Assembly (NCBI GenBank): GCA_964636945.1
Contig: CAZWVH010000001.1
Coordinates: 18,689 to 82,688 of the forward strand
DNA: 64,000 nt
From: CAZADA01 sp964636945
Lineage (GTDB): Bacteria; Pseudomonadota; Alphaproteobacteria; Caulobacterales; Maricaulaceae
Direction: 5' to 3'
Made by a program: the position numbers and the translations under genes. Every line of letters starts with the position of its first letter. The stretch's first letter is position 1. The notes under the pieces are model-generated. The model had not been told where the DNA came from. It worked only from the letters and a program-made list of their open reading frames with translations, and did not search any database. Of the stretch, positions 20,329 through 28,399 are shown in pieces.

Positions 20329-20777
20329 ATCCATTGAGTGAACGTTCGATCGGGCCTCCCGCCCTGCGCCCGTCCGGCATAACACTGAGCTTACGAGACG
20401 GGGTGCGCCGATCAGACGGCAGAATGCATTTTCCCCGTTTCAGTTTCGCATCACGCCGAACTCCCCAAAAGCAAAAGCGCCGGAGAAAACTCCAGCGCTC
20501 TATGCATGGGCTTCGATGCGTTGTGTCGGCCGGGCCACCGCAGATCCCGGGGGGCTGGGGGGGCTGTGTGAACCGGAAACCGCAATTTGCCCCGACCGAC
20601 ACTTAAACGCTAAAAAGCAGTTGGGGCAGAGTGAGGGCTGAAAAATGGCAATTTTGAGAGTAATTTGCTCATCGTTGGGTGCTTGAAGCCTGTTCAGCGT
20701 GATATTATTGTTCTAGGCTTCTCGCATGACAGGTTCGTGACAACGGTGTTGCGGATCCAGAACACAAGGCGGTTTTA
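20329..20777. other. 449-bp intergenic region without a protein gene
   Basis: No convincing gene is present on either strand; open frames that cross it look like chance readings. The centre carries a C-rich loop and two helices consistent with a minus-strand RNA, described separately. The last 150 bp are AT-richer and should contain the DUF2794 promoter. Confidence 0.6.
20467..20602 (-). ncRNA. Putative minus-strand small RNA with intrinsic terminator
   Basis: Two helices are visible. The first (20476-20485 with 20490-20499) is a 10-bp stem with a UUUU loop followed on the minus strand by TTTGCTTTT, which makes a good terminator. The second (20523-20535 with 20589-20602) is a stem of about 12 bp enclosing a loop with runs of C. 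In both, the single imperfect pair is C-A on the plus strand but G-U on the minus strand, so the structure is consistent only with minus-strand transcription. I see no matches to 6S, SRP, tmRNA or RNase P motifs, and no convincing promoter. The 5' end is not determined. Confidence 0.4.
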
Positions 20778-21137
20778 ATGGGTTTTGCGCCGCCCGGGCA
20801 GCACCACGATCACCCCTCACCTGAGCGCGCGCAGCGTCGGGTCTGGTTTCACCGAACGGAACTTTCCGCGATATTGGATGTGTATGGGCGCATGGTCGCG
20901 CACGGGGAGTGGCGCGATTACGCCATCAACTCCATGCGAGACGCCGCGGTTTTTTGCGTCTTCCGCAAGGCGACCGAGACACCGCTCTATACGATTGAGA
21001 AACACCCCGATCTCGCCCGCAAACAGGGCGCCTACGCCGTACGCGGGCCTTCAGGACAAGTGCTCAAGCGCGGCCACGACCTACGCGCCGTGCTGCGCGT
21101 GTTCGATAAGCGCCGGTTTTCGGTCGTGAATGTCTAA
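20778..21137 (+). CDS. DUF2794 family protein
   Basis: The 119-residue product matches DUF2794, a small cytoplasmic family conserved across alphaproteobacteria. Visible features are FHRTELSAILDVYGRMVAHGEWRDYAI, FRKATETPLYTIEKHPDLA and a basic C-terminus. The function is unknown. The acnA/DUF1223 cluster lies upstream and it converges with rbfA 32 bp downstream. Confidence 0.88.
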   Translation: MGFAPPGQHHDHPSPERAQRRVWFHRTELSAILDVYGRMVAHGEWRDYAINSMRDAAVFCVFRKATETPLYTIEKHPDLARKQGAYAVRGPSGQVLKRGHDLRAVLRVFDKRRFSVVNV

Positions 21138-21169
21138 CTGAGCGGGTAAAGGGCGCACGACACGACCAT

Positions 21170-21592
21170 TCAGTCGTCTTCGTCATCGCCTGCGACAAGA
21201 TCGCGCCGCACGTCATCGCGCAAGAGTAAACTCTCGACGCGCTGGGCCTCATCGAAGCTGCGGTCAGCGACAAAGTGCAATTGCGGCGTGAATTTCAACT
21301 CAATTTGTCGGCCCAACCGTCCCCGCAAAAAAGGCGCACTACGATTGAGCGCCGCCACGACGGCGTCTGTGGATAACTGCGCGCCGGATTGGCTCAATGG
21401 TGCGCAAAAGACCGTGGCGGAGCGCAAGTCGGGACTGGCGCGCACTTCGGAAACTGTAATGGACACGTCGGAAAGGCCGGGGTCGCGCAGGTCTTCGCGC
21501 ATGAGGATATCGGCAAGCGCATGCCGGATCAGTTCGCCGGCGCGCAATTGCCGCTGGCTCGGGCCAGTGCGGGATCGGGATGGTCGGCTCAT
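21170..21592 (-). CDS. rbfA: 30S ribosome-binding factor A
   Basis: RbfA helps mature the 16S rRNA 5' end and is needed for growth in the cold. The 140-residue product has the family KH-like fold: RQLRAGELIRHALADIL, a DPGLSDVSITVSEVRASPDLRSATVF block, and LKFTPQLHFVADRSFDEAQRVESLL. The C-terminus is acidic (AGDDEDD). Its usual partners infB and truB are absent; rbfA stands alone here between DUF2794 and a Bax-inhibitor-like gene. Confidence 0.95.
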   Translation of the reverse strand: MSRPSRSRTGPSQRQLRAGELIRHALADILMREDLRDPGLSDVSITVSEVRASPDLRSATVFCAPLSQSGAQLSTDAVVAALNRSAPFLRGRLGRQIELKFTPQLHFVADRSFDEAQRVESLLLRDDVRRDLVAGDDEDD

Positions 21593-21631
21593 GACGCCCA
21601 GGTTACTCCTTGCTCATGGGGCAATCGAGAA

Positions 21632-21663
21632 AAAAGCAAAAGCCCTGACCGGCGGCCAGGGCT
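21632..21663 (-). terminator. Intrinsic terminator of the Bax-inhibitor-1-like gene
   Basis: An inverted repeat (AGCCCTG / CAGGGCT, 9-nt loop that can add CC-GG pairs) is followed on the minus strand by TTTTGCTTTTTT. It lies between the Bax-inhibitor-1-like gene and rbfA. Confidence 0.88.
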
Positions 21664-21699
21664 TCGCGTTACGTCACGCTGTTGTCGCACGCGCTGAGA

Positions 21700-22464
21700 T
21701 TATTCGCGGCTCAGCAGGGACAACAGGATTTGGAAGATGTTGATGAACGCGATGTAGAGGTTCAACGCGCCGAACGTGGTCATGACCGACAAGGCCCGAC
21801 CATCATTGGCGTAGGCATAGTAGCTCATCTTCAAGCTTTGCGTCTGCCAAGCCACCACGCCCGCCATTAGGGCGAGGACGGCGAACTGAACGCCGATCTC
21901 CAACATCGAAGACTGAATGAAGATGTTTGCCACACCCAATACGATTGCGCCGATCATGGCCATGAACAGGAAACTGCCCCAGCCGGAAATGTCCTTTTTA
22001 GTTGTGTAACCCCACAAGGACAGACCCGCGAACGCCGCAGCTGTCATGGTAAATGCCAGAGCGATGGTGCTAAAATCAACGCGCAACGTGGCTCCGCCAT
22101 AGGTCTGCGCGGGAATCTGGCTCGCAGCCATCATGACCCAAAAGCCCATGCTGGCCCCGATGAGCGTTACCACCGACCAATACAACGCATTCGCGCCTGT
22201 GGGCGAAGGATTGCGCATGAAAAACATGGAGCCGAACAACAGAGCAATAGGGCCCCACTGTACGACGAAGACAAGCGGCGAACCGAAGACGGCCTGCGTT
22301 ACCGGCGGCACTGTGCCCACGACGTAGGCCAGCACTGCAGACCAAACCAGGCCCAGCGCCATCTTGTTGTAAACGCCCAGCATGAAGTTGCGCAGGCCGG
22401 CGTCAACCGACATGTCGAGCGCGCCAGCGCCGCTGTGCGTGTAAGACTGATTAAACTCGTTCAT
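21700..22464 (-). CDS. Bax inhibitor-1/YccA family membrane protein
   Basis: The 254-residue product has seven predicted transmembrane helices and the BI-1/YccA family features, including NFMLGVYNKMALGL near the N-terminus and a C-terminal segment ALNLYIAFINIFQILLSLL. Such proteins are implicated in calcium leak or membrane protein quality control. The ATG at 22464 is preceded by AGGAG, unusually close; the longer frame begins at 22488. A terminator follows the gene. Confidence 0.92.
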   Translation of the reverse strand: MNEFNQSYTHSGAGALDMSVDAGLRNFMLGVYNKMALGLVWSAVLAYVVGTVPPVTQAVFGSPLVFVVQWGPIALLFGSMFFMRNPSPTGANALYWSVVTLIGASMGFWVMMAASQIPAQTYGGATLRVDFSTIALAFTMTAAAFAGLSLWGYTTKKDISGWGSFLFMAMIGAIVLGVANIFIQSSMLEIGVQFAVLALMAGVVAWQTQSLKMSYYAYANDGRALSVMTTFGALNLYIAFINIFQILLSLLSRE

Positions 22465-22696
22465 CTCCTCACCCGTCCTATGCTCCAACCGCGATACGGT
22501 TCGCTGAAGATATTGGGGTCATAACACAGTTCTACAAGGCTTGTCCGCCCTGCTTGCGCTGAGGTATTTCCGATCAACAGAATAGATTCGCCCGAAGCTA
22601 ATCCGCCGTCTCTAACCTCTCACTGGCCACCGCCCACGCCTGTGTGTCGCCATCCCCGTTCAGTCGACTTCCCCACTTCAACACAAGGTCATCATT

Positions 22697-23743
22697 ATGG
22701 AAACCCGACGCCTCGGCCGCACCGATCTTTTCGTGTCCTCGTGTTGTCTGGGCACAATGACGTGGGGGCAGCAGAATACCGAAGCTGAGGCGTTTGCTCA
22801 GATGGATTACGCGTTAGAGCGCGGGGTCAATTTTTGGGATACGGCGGAGTTGTATCCCGTCCCCGCCCGGGCGGAGACATCTGGGCGCACAGAGGACTAT
22901 ATCGGCAATTGGTTTGCTTCACGCGGCCGGCGCGACGCGGTGATTCTCGCCACCAAAGTGGCCGGTCGCTCGAGCCATTTAACCTGGTTTCGCGACGACA
23001 AATCGCTGGCGCGCGTCACGCCGGCCCAAATCGACGAGGCCGTGGAGAAAAGTCTACGTCGCCTTAAGACGGACTATATCGATTTATACCAAATACACTG
23101 GCCGGATCGGAACATGGCCGGTTTCGGGTATTTTGCTTATCAGGATTATGACGACGACTATGTGGCGTTTGAGGACCAATTGTCGGCCCTGACCCGCCAC
23201 GTCGACAAAGGAAATATTCGTCACATTGGCGTTTCCAATGAGTCCGCCTGGGGTGTGATGCAATTTCTGCGGTGCGCCGAGAAAAATGGCGTCGGGCGAC
23301 TCGTGTCCATTCAAAATGCCTACAGTTTGATCAATCGCACATTCGAATATGGTCTGGCGGAAGTGGCGATGCGTGAGGATGTGGGTTTGCTAGCCTACTC
23401 CCCATTGGCCCAAGGCCATCTATCTGGAAAATATGTTGGCGGCGCGACGCCGGCGGATTCGCGAAAAGCGCTTCACGGTCCTTTGATGGCGCGCTATGAG
23501 CGCCCCGGCGCCGAGTCCGCCATTGAGGCCTATACGACCTTCGCGAAAGAACACGGGATTGATCCAGCCCAGCTGGCAATCCGCTTTTGCGACACCCGCC
23601 CGTTTGTGACAGCAACCATCATTGGCGCCAGTCAAATGTCCCAGCTGAAAACCAATATCGATTCGTTTGCACTCAAATGGACTGACGAGCTCGAAACTGG
23701 CGTGAACGACTTGCATGCCCAACACCGCAGTCCATGCCCGTAG
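22697..23743 (+). CDS. Tas-like NADP(H)-dependent aldo/keto reductase
   Basis: The 348-residue TIM-barrel oxidoreductase starts METRRLGRTDLFVSSCCLGT and has the catalytic tetrad Asp48, Tyr53, Lys87 and His134 (in QIHWPDR). This form, with GQQNTEAEAFAQMDYALERG and a C-terminal NIDSFALKW, is closest to Tas-like enzymes of E. coli. It reduces aldehydes or ketones with NADPH; the substrate is unknown. It diverges from the BI-1-like gene and is followed by a small DUF2853 gene. Confidence 0.93.
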   Translation: METRRLGRTDLFVSSCCLGTMTWGQQNTEAEAFAQMDYALERGVNFWDTAELYPVPARAETSGRTEDYIGNWFASRGRRDAVILATKVAGRSSHLTWFRDDKSLARVTPAQIDEAVEKSLRRLKTDYIDLYQIHWPDRNMAGFGYFAYQDYDDDYVAFEDQLSALTRHVDKGNIRHIGVSNESAWGVMQFLRCAEKNGVGRLVSIQNAYSLINRTFEYGLAEVAMREDVGLLAYSPLAQGHLSGKYVGGATPADSRKALHGPLMARYERPGAESAIEAYTTFAKEHGIDPAQLAIRFCDTRPFVTATIIGASQMSQLKTNIDSFALKWTDELETGVNDLHAQHRSPCP

Positions 23744-23837
23744 TGTGCCAACAAATTGGTAGCGGGGTGCGCAAAAAATATTGTCATACCGCACCAACTC
23801 CGCCATGTTCGCCAGCCATGGAATACGGGAGGATGTG

Positions 23838-24161
23838 ATGTCGACTGAATACGATGCCGATGTGAAGAAATACGCCGGTAAATTCAACGAAGGCGCTGTG
23901 GCGGGGATCGTCAAACACTTGGGCATCGCCCTTTCCAGCAAAGACTCATCACTTGTTGCTTGCAGCGAAGAAAGAGAACGCGTTCGGATTAGAGACGGTT
24001 TTCTGAAGAAAAAGCTTGAGCGCAAAGAAAGCAACGACGAACTTGACGCTGCTGTGATGTCGATCTGTGATAAAATGAAAGACACCAAACAAAAGTCGCG
24101 CGTGACATTTTACTATCTGCTTGCGGAACATTTCGGCCAGCTGGACAAGTTTGTGAAGTAG
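23838..24161 (+). CDS. DUF2853 family protein
   Basis: The 107-residue product begins MSTEYDADVKKYAGKFNEGA and is highly charged, with runs such as KKKLERKESNDELDAAVMSI. It matches DUF2853, a small all-helical family of unknown function. The ATG at 23838 has GGGAGG 6 bp upstream; a further upstream ATG would add 19 residues that do not fit the family. Confidence 0.85.
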   Translation: MSTEYDADVKKYAGKFNEGAVAGIVKHLGIALSSKDSSLVACSEERERVRIRDGFLKKKLERKESNDELDAAVMSICDKMKDTKQKSRVTFYYLLAEHFGQLDKFVK

Positions 24162-24241
24162 GTCTCGACACCGACACGCTGGTGGCATAAACGCGAGGTC
24201 GAGTTGTTACCATTCGAACGGCGTCGATCGTTCTTTCGTCT

Positions 24242-24781
24242 ATGTCACTGCGTTTGTTTGCCGGCATTCCCCTACCCGCCCTGGCGGCGACCCAGTTGAC
24301 GCCTTTGCAGCGCGGTGTGGACGGCGCTGCGTGGCGTCCCACGGAAAACTTCCACATCACCCTTCGATTCTTCGGCGACGTTGATGAGGTATGTGCGGAA
24401 CAGTTGGACGGCGAGTTAGGACGAATCACCGCCCCGCCGTTCGACATCACGATAAGCGGGTCCGGGTGGTTTGGAGGATCAACACCCTCCGCTTTGTGGT
24501 TGGGCGTTGCGCACAACGCCTCCTTGCATTGCTTAGCCGAGCGATGTGAGGCCGCGGCGCGACGCGCTGGTTTTGTACCGGAATCGCGGAAATATTGCCC
24601 TCATGTCACCTTGGCTTACTGTCGGGGCGTCCCGCACGCCGAAGCTGCAAAATTTGCTCAACGCACAAGCTTAGTGCGCATCGGTCCCATTCTTGTCGAT
24701 CGATTCTATTTGTATTCGAGTTGGTTGGGAAAAGGCCCAAGTCGCTACGTGGTCGAGGCGGAATATCCGCTGCTTGGATGA
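24242..24781 (+). CDS. thpR: RNA 2',3'-cyclic phosphodiesterase
   Basis: ThpR is a 2H phosphoesterase that opens RNA 2',3'-cyclic phosphates to 2' phosphates and can ligate tRNA halves in vitro. The 179-residue product starts MSLRLFAGIPLP and shows both HxTx motifs: H38-I-T40 in NFHITLRFFG and H121-V-T123 in YCPHVTLAYC. It is between DUF2853 and the sirtuin gene, all plus strand. Confidence 0.92.
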   Translation: MSLRLFAGIPLPALAATQLTPLQRGVDGAAWRPTENFHITLRFFGDVDEVCAEQLDGELGRITAPPFDITISGSGWFGGSTPSALWLGVAHNASLHCLAERCEAAARRAGFVPESRKYCPHVTLAYCRGVPHAEAAKFAQRTSLVRIGPILVDRFYLYSSWLGKGPSRYVVEAEYPLLG

Positions 24782-24878
24782 TCGCAGGCCAATGATTTTC
24801 TCGGCAAACACGCACAGCGCTTGCCCGTTCTGTCGATCGATCTATTTCCCAAAGGCGGTGATTATAAGCGCGTGAACG

Positions 24879-25634
24879 ATGGCATATTCAACACGTCCCC
24901 AATCGGTTTTGGTGCTTACCGGAGCAGGTATATCGGCTGAATCGGGCTTAGGGACATTCCGCGACTCGGACGGAGTTTGGGCAAAGTTTGACCCTGCTGA
25001 ATTGGCTACGCCCGAAGCGTTTGAGAAAAACCCGCACAAAGTTTACGAGTTTTACAACATGCGCCGCGCCGATCTGCTGGCGGCAAAGCCGAATGACGCC
25101 CATTACGCGTTGGCCGAACTTGAACGGCGCGTTGCCCACAATGGCGGTAAAGTGGTTGTCGTCACGCAGAATATTGACAATCTGCATGAGCGCGCGGGCT
25201 CAACCAATGTCCTTCACATGCATGGCGAACTGCTCAAATCGCGATGTCACGGGCCTCGTGGAGGTTGCCATCACGTATTCGAGTGGGAGCATGATCTTTC
25301 CACCAACCTTGCTTGCCCAGCCTGCGGTCAGGCCGGCCATCTGCGCCCGCACGTGGTGTGGTTCAACGAAGTTCCATTTCTCCTGAACGATATTGCAAGG
25401 CTACTTGATGAGGCGGATCTGTTTGTATCCATCGGCACCAGCGGAACGGTGTGGCCAGCGGCCGGCTTTGTGATGAAAGCGCGCGCGCGTGGCGTGGAAA
25501 CGCTTGAGCTGAACCTGGAGCCCACTGCTTCACTGGCGGTGTTCGATAGTGGGATTTATGGACCGGCAAGTGTTGTCACGCCGGAATGGGTCGCGAGCAT
25601 GACTGATCGCCTCAGCCTCCATCACAGCACGTAG
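24879..25634 (+). CDS. cobB: NAD-dependent protein deacylase, sirtuin CobB type
   Basis: The sirtuin removes acyl groups from lysines using NAD. The 251-residue product has GAGIS at 15-19, TQNID at 96-100, the catalytic His115 in HMHGE, and four zinc cysteines at C123, C130, C146 and C149. Tyr59 and Arg62 form the YxxR motif of class III enzymes that prefer succinyl or malonyl groups. This deacylation fits a cell that makes many acyl-CoAs, as the nearby leucine genes suggest. Confidence 0.94.
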   Translation: MAYSTRPQSVLVLTGAGISAESGLGTFRDSDGVWAKFDPAELATPEAFEKNPHKVYEFYNMRRADLLAAKPNDAHYALAELERRVAHNGGKVVVVTQNIDNLHERAGSTNVLHMHGELLKSRCHGPRGGCHHVFEWEHDLSTNLACPACGQAGHLRPHVVWFNEVPFLLNDIARLLDEADLFVSIGTSGTVWPAAGFVMKARARGVETLELNLEPTASLAVFDSGIYGPASVVTPEWVASMTDRLSLHHST

Positions 25635-25833
25635 AAGTTGCATTCATCGTTGAATAACCTTTATGGGCGTGCTCTACTTAACCTTGTCGGTTGGTTAGCC
25701 TTTCGCATTTCCCCAAGAATGCAGCGGCGATCATGGGTGGTCCGCGCCCGCGAAGGACTTGTTGAATTGCGATCTGCATGACCAATCAGTGGAAAGCGCT
25801 GCTAAGACCCGAGTGCACGTGGATAGTGACACA

Positions 25834-26256
25834 ATGTTCAACGCCTCGAGCCGACCGGACATAACCGCCGCCCTTACCCGAGGAACGGCCAGATTGCTGA
25901 TGGATATGGGCCTGGCGCCCATCACCGAATGGGTCTTGCCCAATGGCCTGAGAGCCGACATTGCAGCGCTCTCGAATGAAGGCGGACTTTGGATTGTGGA
26001 GGTTAAATCAGGTTCGGAGGATTACAAGGCTGACGCCAAATGGCCGGGCTATGATGAATGGTGCGACCAATTTTACTTCGCCGTCGCTGCTGAATTTCCC
26101 ACACATACGCTGCCCAACGAAGTGGGTCTCATCGTCGCCGATGGCTTTGGCGGACAAATTGTTCGCCCTTCGCCCGTGACGCCGCTCAACGCCGCCCGCC
26201 GCAAATCGCTCCTGATTAGGTTTGCTCGTGCGGCTGCGATGACCCGGTTCACCTAG
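25834..26256 (+). CDS. mmcB: MmcB family DNA repair nuclease-like protein
   Basis: From the ATG at 25834 (MFNASSRPDIT) the product is 140 residues and matches MmcB, a DNA repair protein of the PD-(D/E)xK superfamily first noted in Caulobacter as a mitomycin C resistance gene. The nuclease motif is RADIAAL...WIVEVKSG. In Caulobacter it is SOS-induced; I found no clear GTTC-N7-GTTC box upstream. Its stop codon shares the sequence CTAG with the stop of the convergent DUF6653 gene. Confidence 0.88.
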   Translation: MFNASSRPDITAALTRGTARLLMDMGLAPITEWVLPNGLRADIAALSNEGGLWIVEVKSGSEDYKADAKWPGYDEWCDQFYFAVAAEFPTHTLPNEVGLIVADGFGGQIVRPSPVTPLNAARRKSLLIRFARAAAMTRFT

Positions 26257-26789
26257 GGGTTTTCGGATTTGCCGGGGCGCTCGCGAAGCCACTCTTGATA
26301 TTCCGGCGTGATTTCACGCATGTCCTCATAGAGCCACACCATGCGGTCCACAAACCATAATTTTCCCAGATAAACCAAGGCTAGACCGAATATTGTGGGC
26401 CAAACTGACAGCCGCCAAAGCCCATAGATTAAGAATGGCGCCCCTCCCGCGGACACAATGGTGAGCAGATGGGCAACGACCACGTGTCGCCTGGGGATTG
26501 GCGTCACCGCACGACGCAAAAACACCCGTTCGCCCAACACGCCTTTGGCCGCCCAACTGTCTGTGTATAGCGGGCGCGGCGTGATGCGCGGATTAAGCCA
26601 AATGGCGAACGCGACACATATGATCAGCGCCAACGACCACCAGCCTATCCACGCGCGCGACCAGATCGCCAGCACCATCAGCGGAGCGCCGAGCACCACA
26701 CGCGTCCAAACGCTCAGCGGGTGGGCATGGCGCTCCCATGCGACCTCGTCCATGCCCATGAGGCGTTCAGAAAACTTGTAGATATCCAC
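26253..26789 (-). CDS. DUF6653 family membrane protein
   Basis: The 178-residue product matches DUF6653. It starts MDIYKFSERLMGMDEVAWERH and has four hydrophobic segments. The signature-like HAHPLSVWTRV and VYLGKLWFVDRMVWLYEDM are present. Function is unknown. It overlaps mmcB by 4 bp (convergent stops) and diverges from recF. Confidence 0.85.
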   Translation of the reverse strand: MDIYKFSERLMGMDEVAWERHAHPLSVWTRVVLGAPLMVLAIWSRAWIGWWSLALIICVAFAIWLNPRITPRPLYTDSWAAKGVLGERVFLRRAVTPIPRRHVVVAHLLTIVSAGGAPFLIYGLWRLSVWPTIFGLALVYLGKLWFVDRMVWLYEDMREITPEYQEWLRERPGKSENP

Positions 26790-26926
26790 GTCCCATCATT
26801 AGCAAACCTGCGATGTTTCGTCTAAAATCGGGGCGAACGACTGAGAAGAGAGCGCGGCGTCTGGGCATTGGCATTTGCATGCTTTGCGCGTGACAGGCGC
26901 GAAGAACACCGCCAAACACGGGGACC

Positions 26927-28087
26927 ATGTCACAGAGATCGTCACGTTTGAAGCGCGCCATCACCACACTGCGGCTCCACGATTTCCGCAATTATAATCA
27001 TTTGACCCTCGAGTTGGATGGTCGGCCTGTGGCGATGTACGGCCCGAACGGGGCGGGTAAGACCAATGTGCTCGAAGCGATCTCGTGTCTGGCTCAGGGA
27101 CGGGGGTTGAGACGCTCCAGCACCTCCGAAATCACCCGGCGCACGCCAGAGGATGGCGCCAATTGGGTGGTGTCGGCTGATCTCACCGTGGAGGCAGAAT
27201 CGCATCGTATTGGCGTGGGGCAAGACCCCCAGCATCCCACACGCCGGCTCTATCGTCTGGATGGAGAGACCGCGACGGCCTCCGCCGTTGGGGCGTTAGC
27301 GCGTGTGGTGTGGCTCACCCCGGCCCAGGACCGGGTGTTTGCAGGTCCGCGGGGAGACCGGCTCAGATTCTTTGATCGACTGACGCTGGCTATGGCGCCG
27401 GGACACGGTTCAGCCGCCAATGCCTATGATCGCGCTGTACGCGAACGCACCCGCCTGCTGGAGGACAATCGCGCCGACACCGTTTGGCTGGACGCCATTG
27501 AAGCGGAAATGGCGCGCCACGGCATGGCGTTGGCCACCGCCCGTGTGGCCATGGCTGAGCAGGTCCAAGCGGTTATCCAAGACCGACCGGCGACTGTGTT
27601 TCCTAAGGCCGTATTGGCGCTGAGCGGTTTCCTCGAAGACCGATTGAGCGAAGGTGATGAACCTGACGCCGTTGAGCTTGACTTTCGCGACGCCTTGGCG
27701 AGGGCGCGGTCGCGTGACGCTCGGGCTGGCCGGGCGTTGGAGGGTCCCCACCGCACCGATTTGCTGGTTCAGCACCGCGAAAAATCCATGCCCGCGGGCG
27801 AATGCTCAACCGGTGAACAAAAAGCGTTGCTGGTGGGCATCTCGCTGGCCCATGCCAGAGCCATTTCAGAAACCACCAACACTGCAGCGCCGATCGTCTT
27901 GCTTGACGAAGCGGCGGCCCATCTCGATCCCGCCCGGCGTGAGGCGCTCGCCGACGAGATTTGCGCCTTGGGCGTTCAAGCCTGGCTCACCGGAACAGAC
28001 GCCAGTCTTTTTGATGCATTCGGCGCACGCGCCCAATTTGCCCACATTGATGACGGAGCTGTTGCGTGGATTGGACAAAGACCATGA
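26927..28087 (+). CDS. recF: DNA replication and repair protein RecF
   Basis: RecF binds gapped DNA and, with RecO and RecR, directs RecA loading. The 386-residue product has the P-loop GPNGAGKTN near residue 40 and the ABC signature-like STGEQKALLVG around residue 292, followed by the Walker B region IVLLDEAAAHLD. gyrB follows after a 312-bp gap, an order (recF-gyrB) seen widely near dnaA in bacteria. Confidence 0.96.
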   Translation: MSQRSSRLKRAITTLRLHDFRNYNHLTLELDGRPVAMYGPNGAGKTNVLEAISCLAQGRGLRRSSTSEITRRTPEDGANWVVSADLTVEAESHRIGVGQDPQHPTRRLYRLDGETATASAVGALARVVWLTPAQDRVFAGPRGDRLRFFDRLTLAMAPGHGSAANAYDRAVRERTRLLEDNRADTVWLDAIEAEMARHGMALATARVAMAEQVQAVIQDRPATVFPKAVLALSGFLEDRLSEGDEPDAVELDFRDALARARSRDARAGRALEGPHRTDLLVQHREKSMPAGECSTGEQKALLVGISLAHARAISETTNTAAPIVLLDEAAAHLDPARREALADEICALGVQAWLTGTDASLFDAFGARAQFAHIDDGAVAWIGQRP

Positions 28088-28399
28088 CCGAACAGTGGTT
28101 TGCCGTGGCTTCTGCACAGCGCGCACGCATTGCTTTGTGTGGCTTAAACTCCTATTTTATAAGTGGTGAATCCCAGCGAGTGCGGGGTGCTTTTCGAACA
28201 CGCTTGAGGCGCGCATCACGACGCCCGACAGTGTATCGGCGGACCCTGAATGTGCGCGAATAATCGCCGGCGCTGATTGGGATTCAGATGCGAACACCTT
28301 TAAGGTGATTGCAAATCTCAAGCACCAGACGCGGTGTTTTGGCGGCCTCGGGGACTAGTCTCGCCCTTGGTCTGGTTTTTCGAGTGAGGATGCAAGTCT
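28088..28399. other. Intergenic region upstream of gyrB
   Basis: The 312 bp contain no supported gene. A perfect palindrome CACCTT-T-AAGGTG lies at 28295-28307 and GANTC (CcrM-type methylation) sites lie at 28168-28172 and 28281-28285. These are plausible control points for gyrB but no promoter can be assigned with confidence. Confidence 0.5.

Noticed and set aside
20467..20602. SRP, 6S, RNase P or tmRNA identity for the structured element
   Set aside because: None of the conserved motifs of these RNAs could be found on either strand.
20177..20606. Open frames on both strands across the DUF1223-DUF2794 gap
   Set aside because: Low-complexity Pro/Arg-rich translations without start signals; they run across the structured element and into DUF1223.
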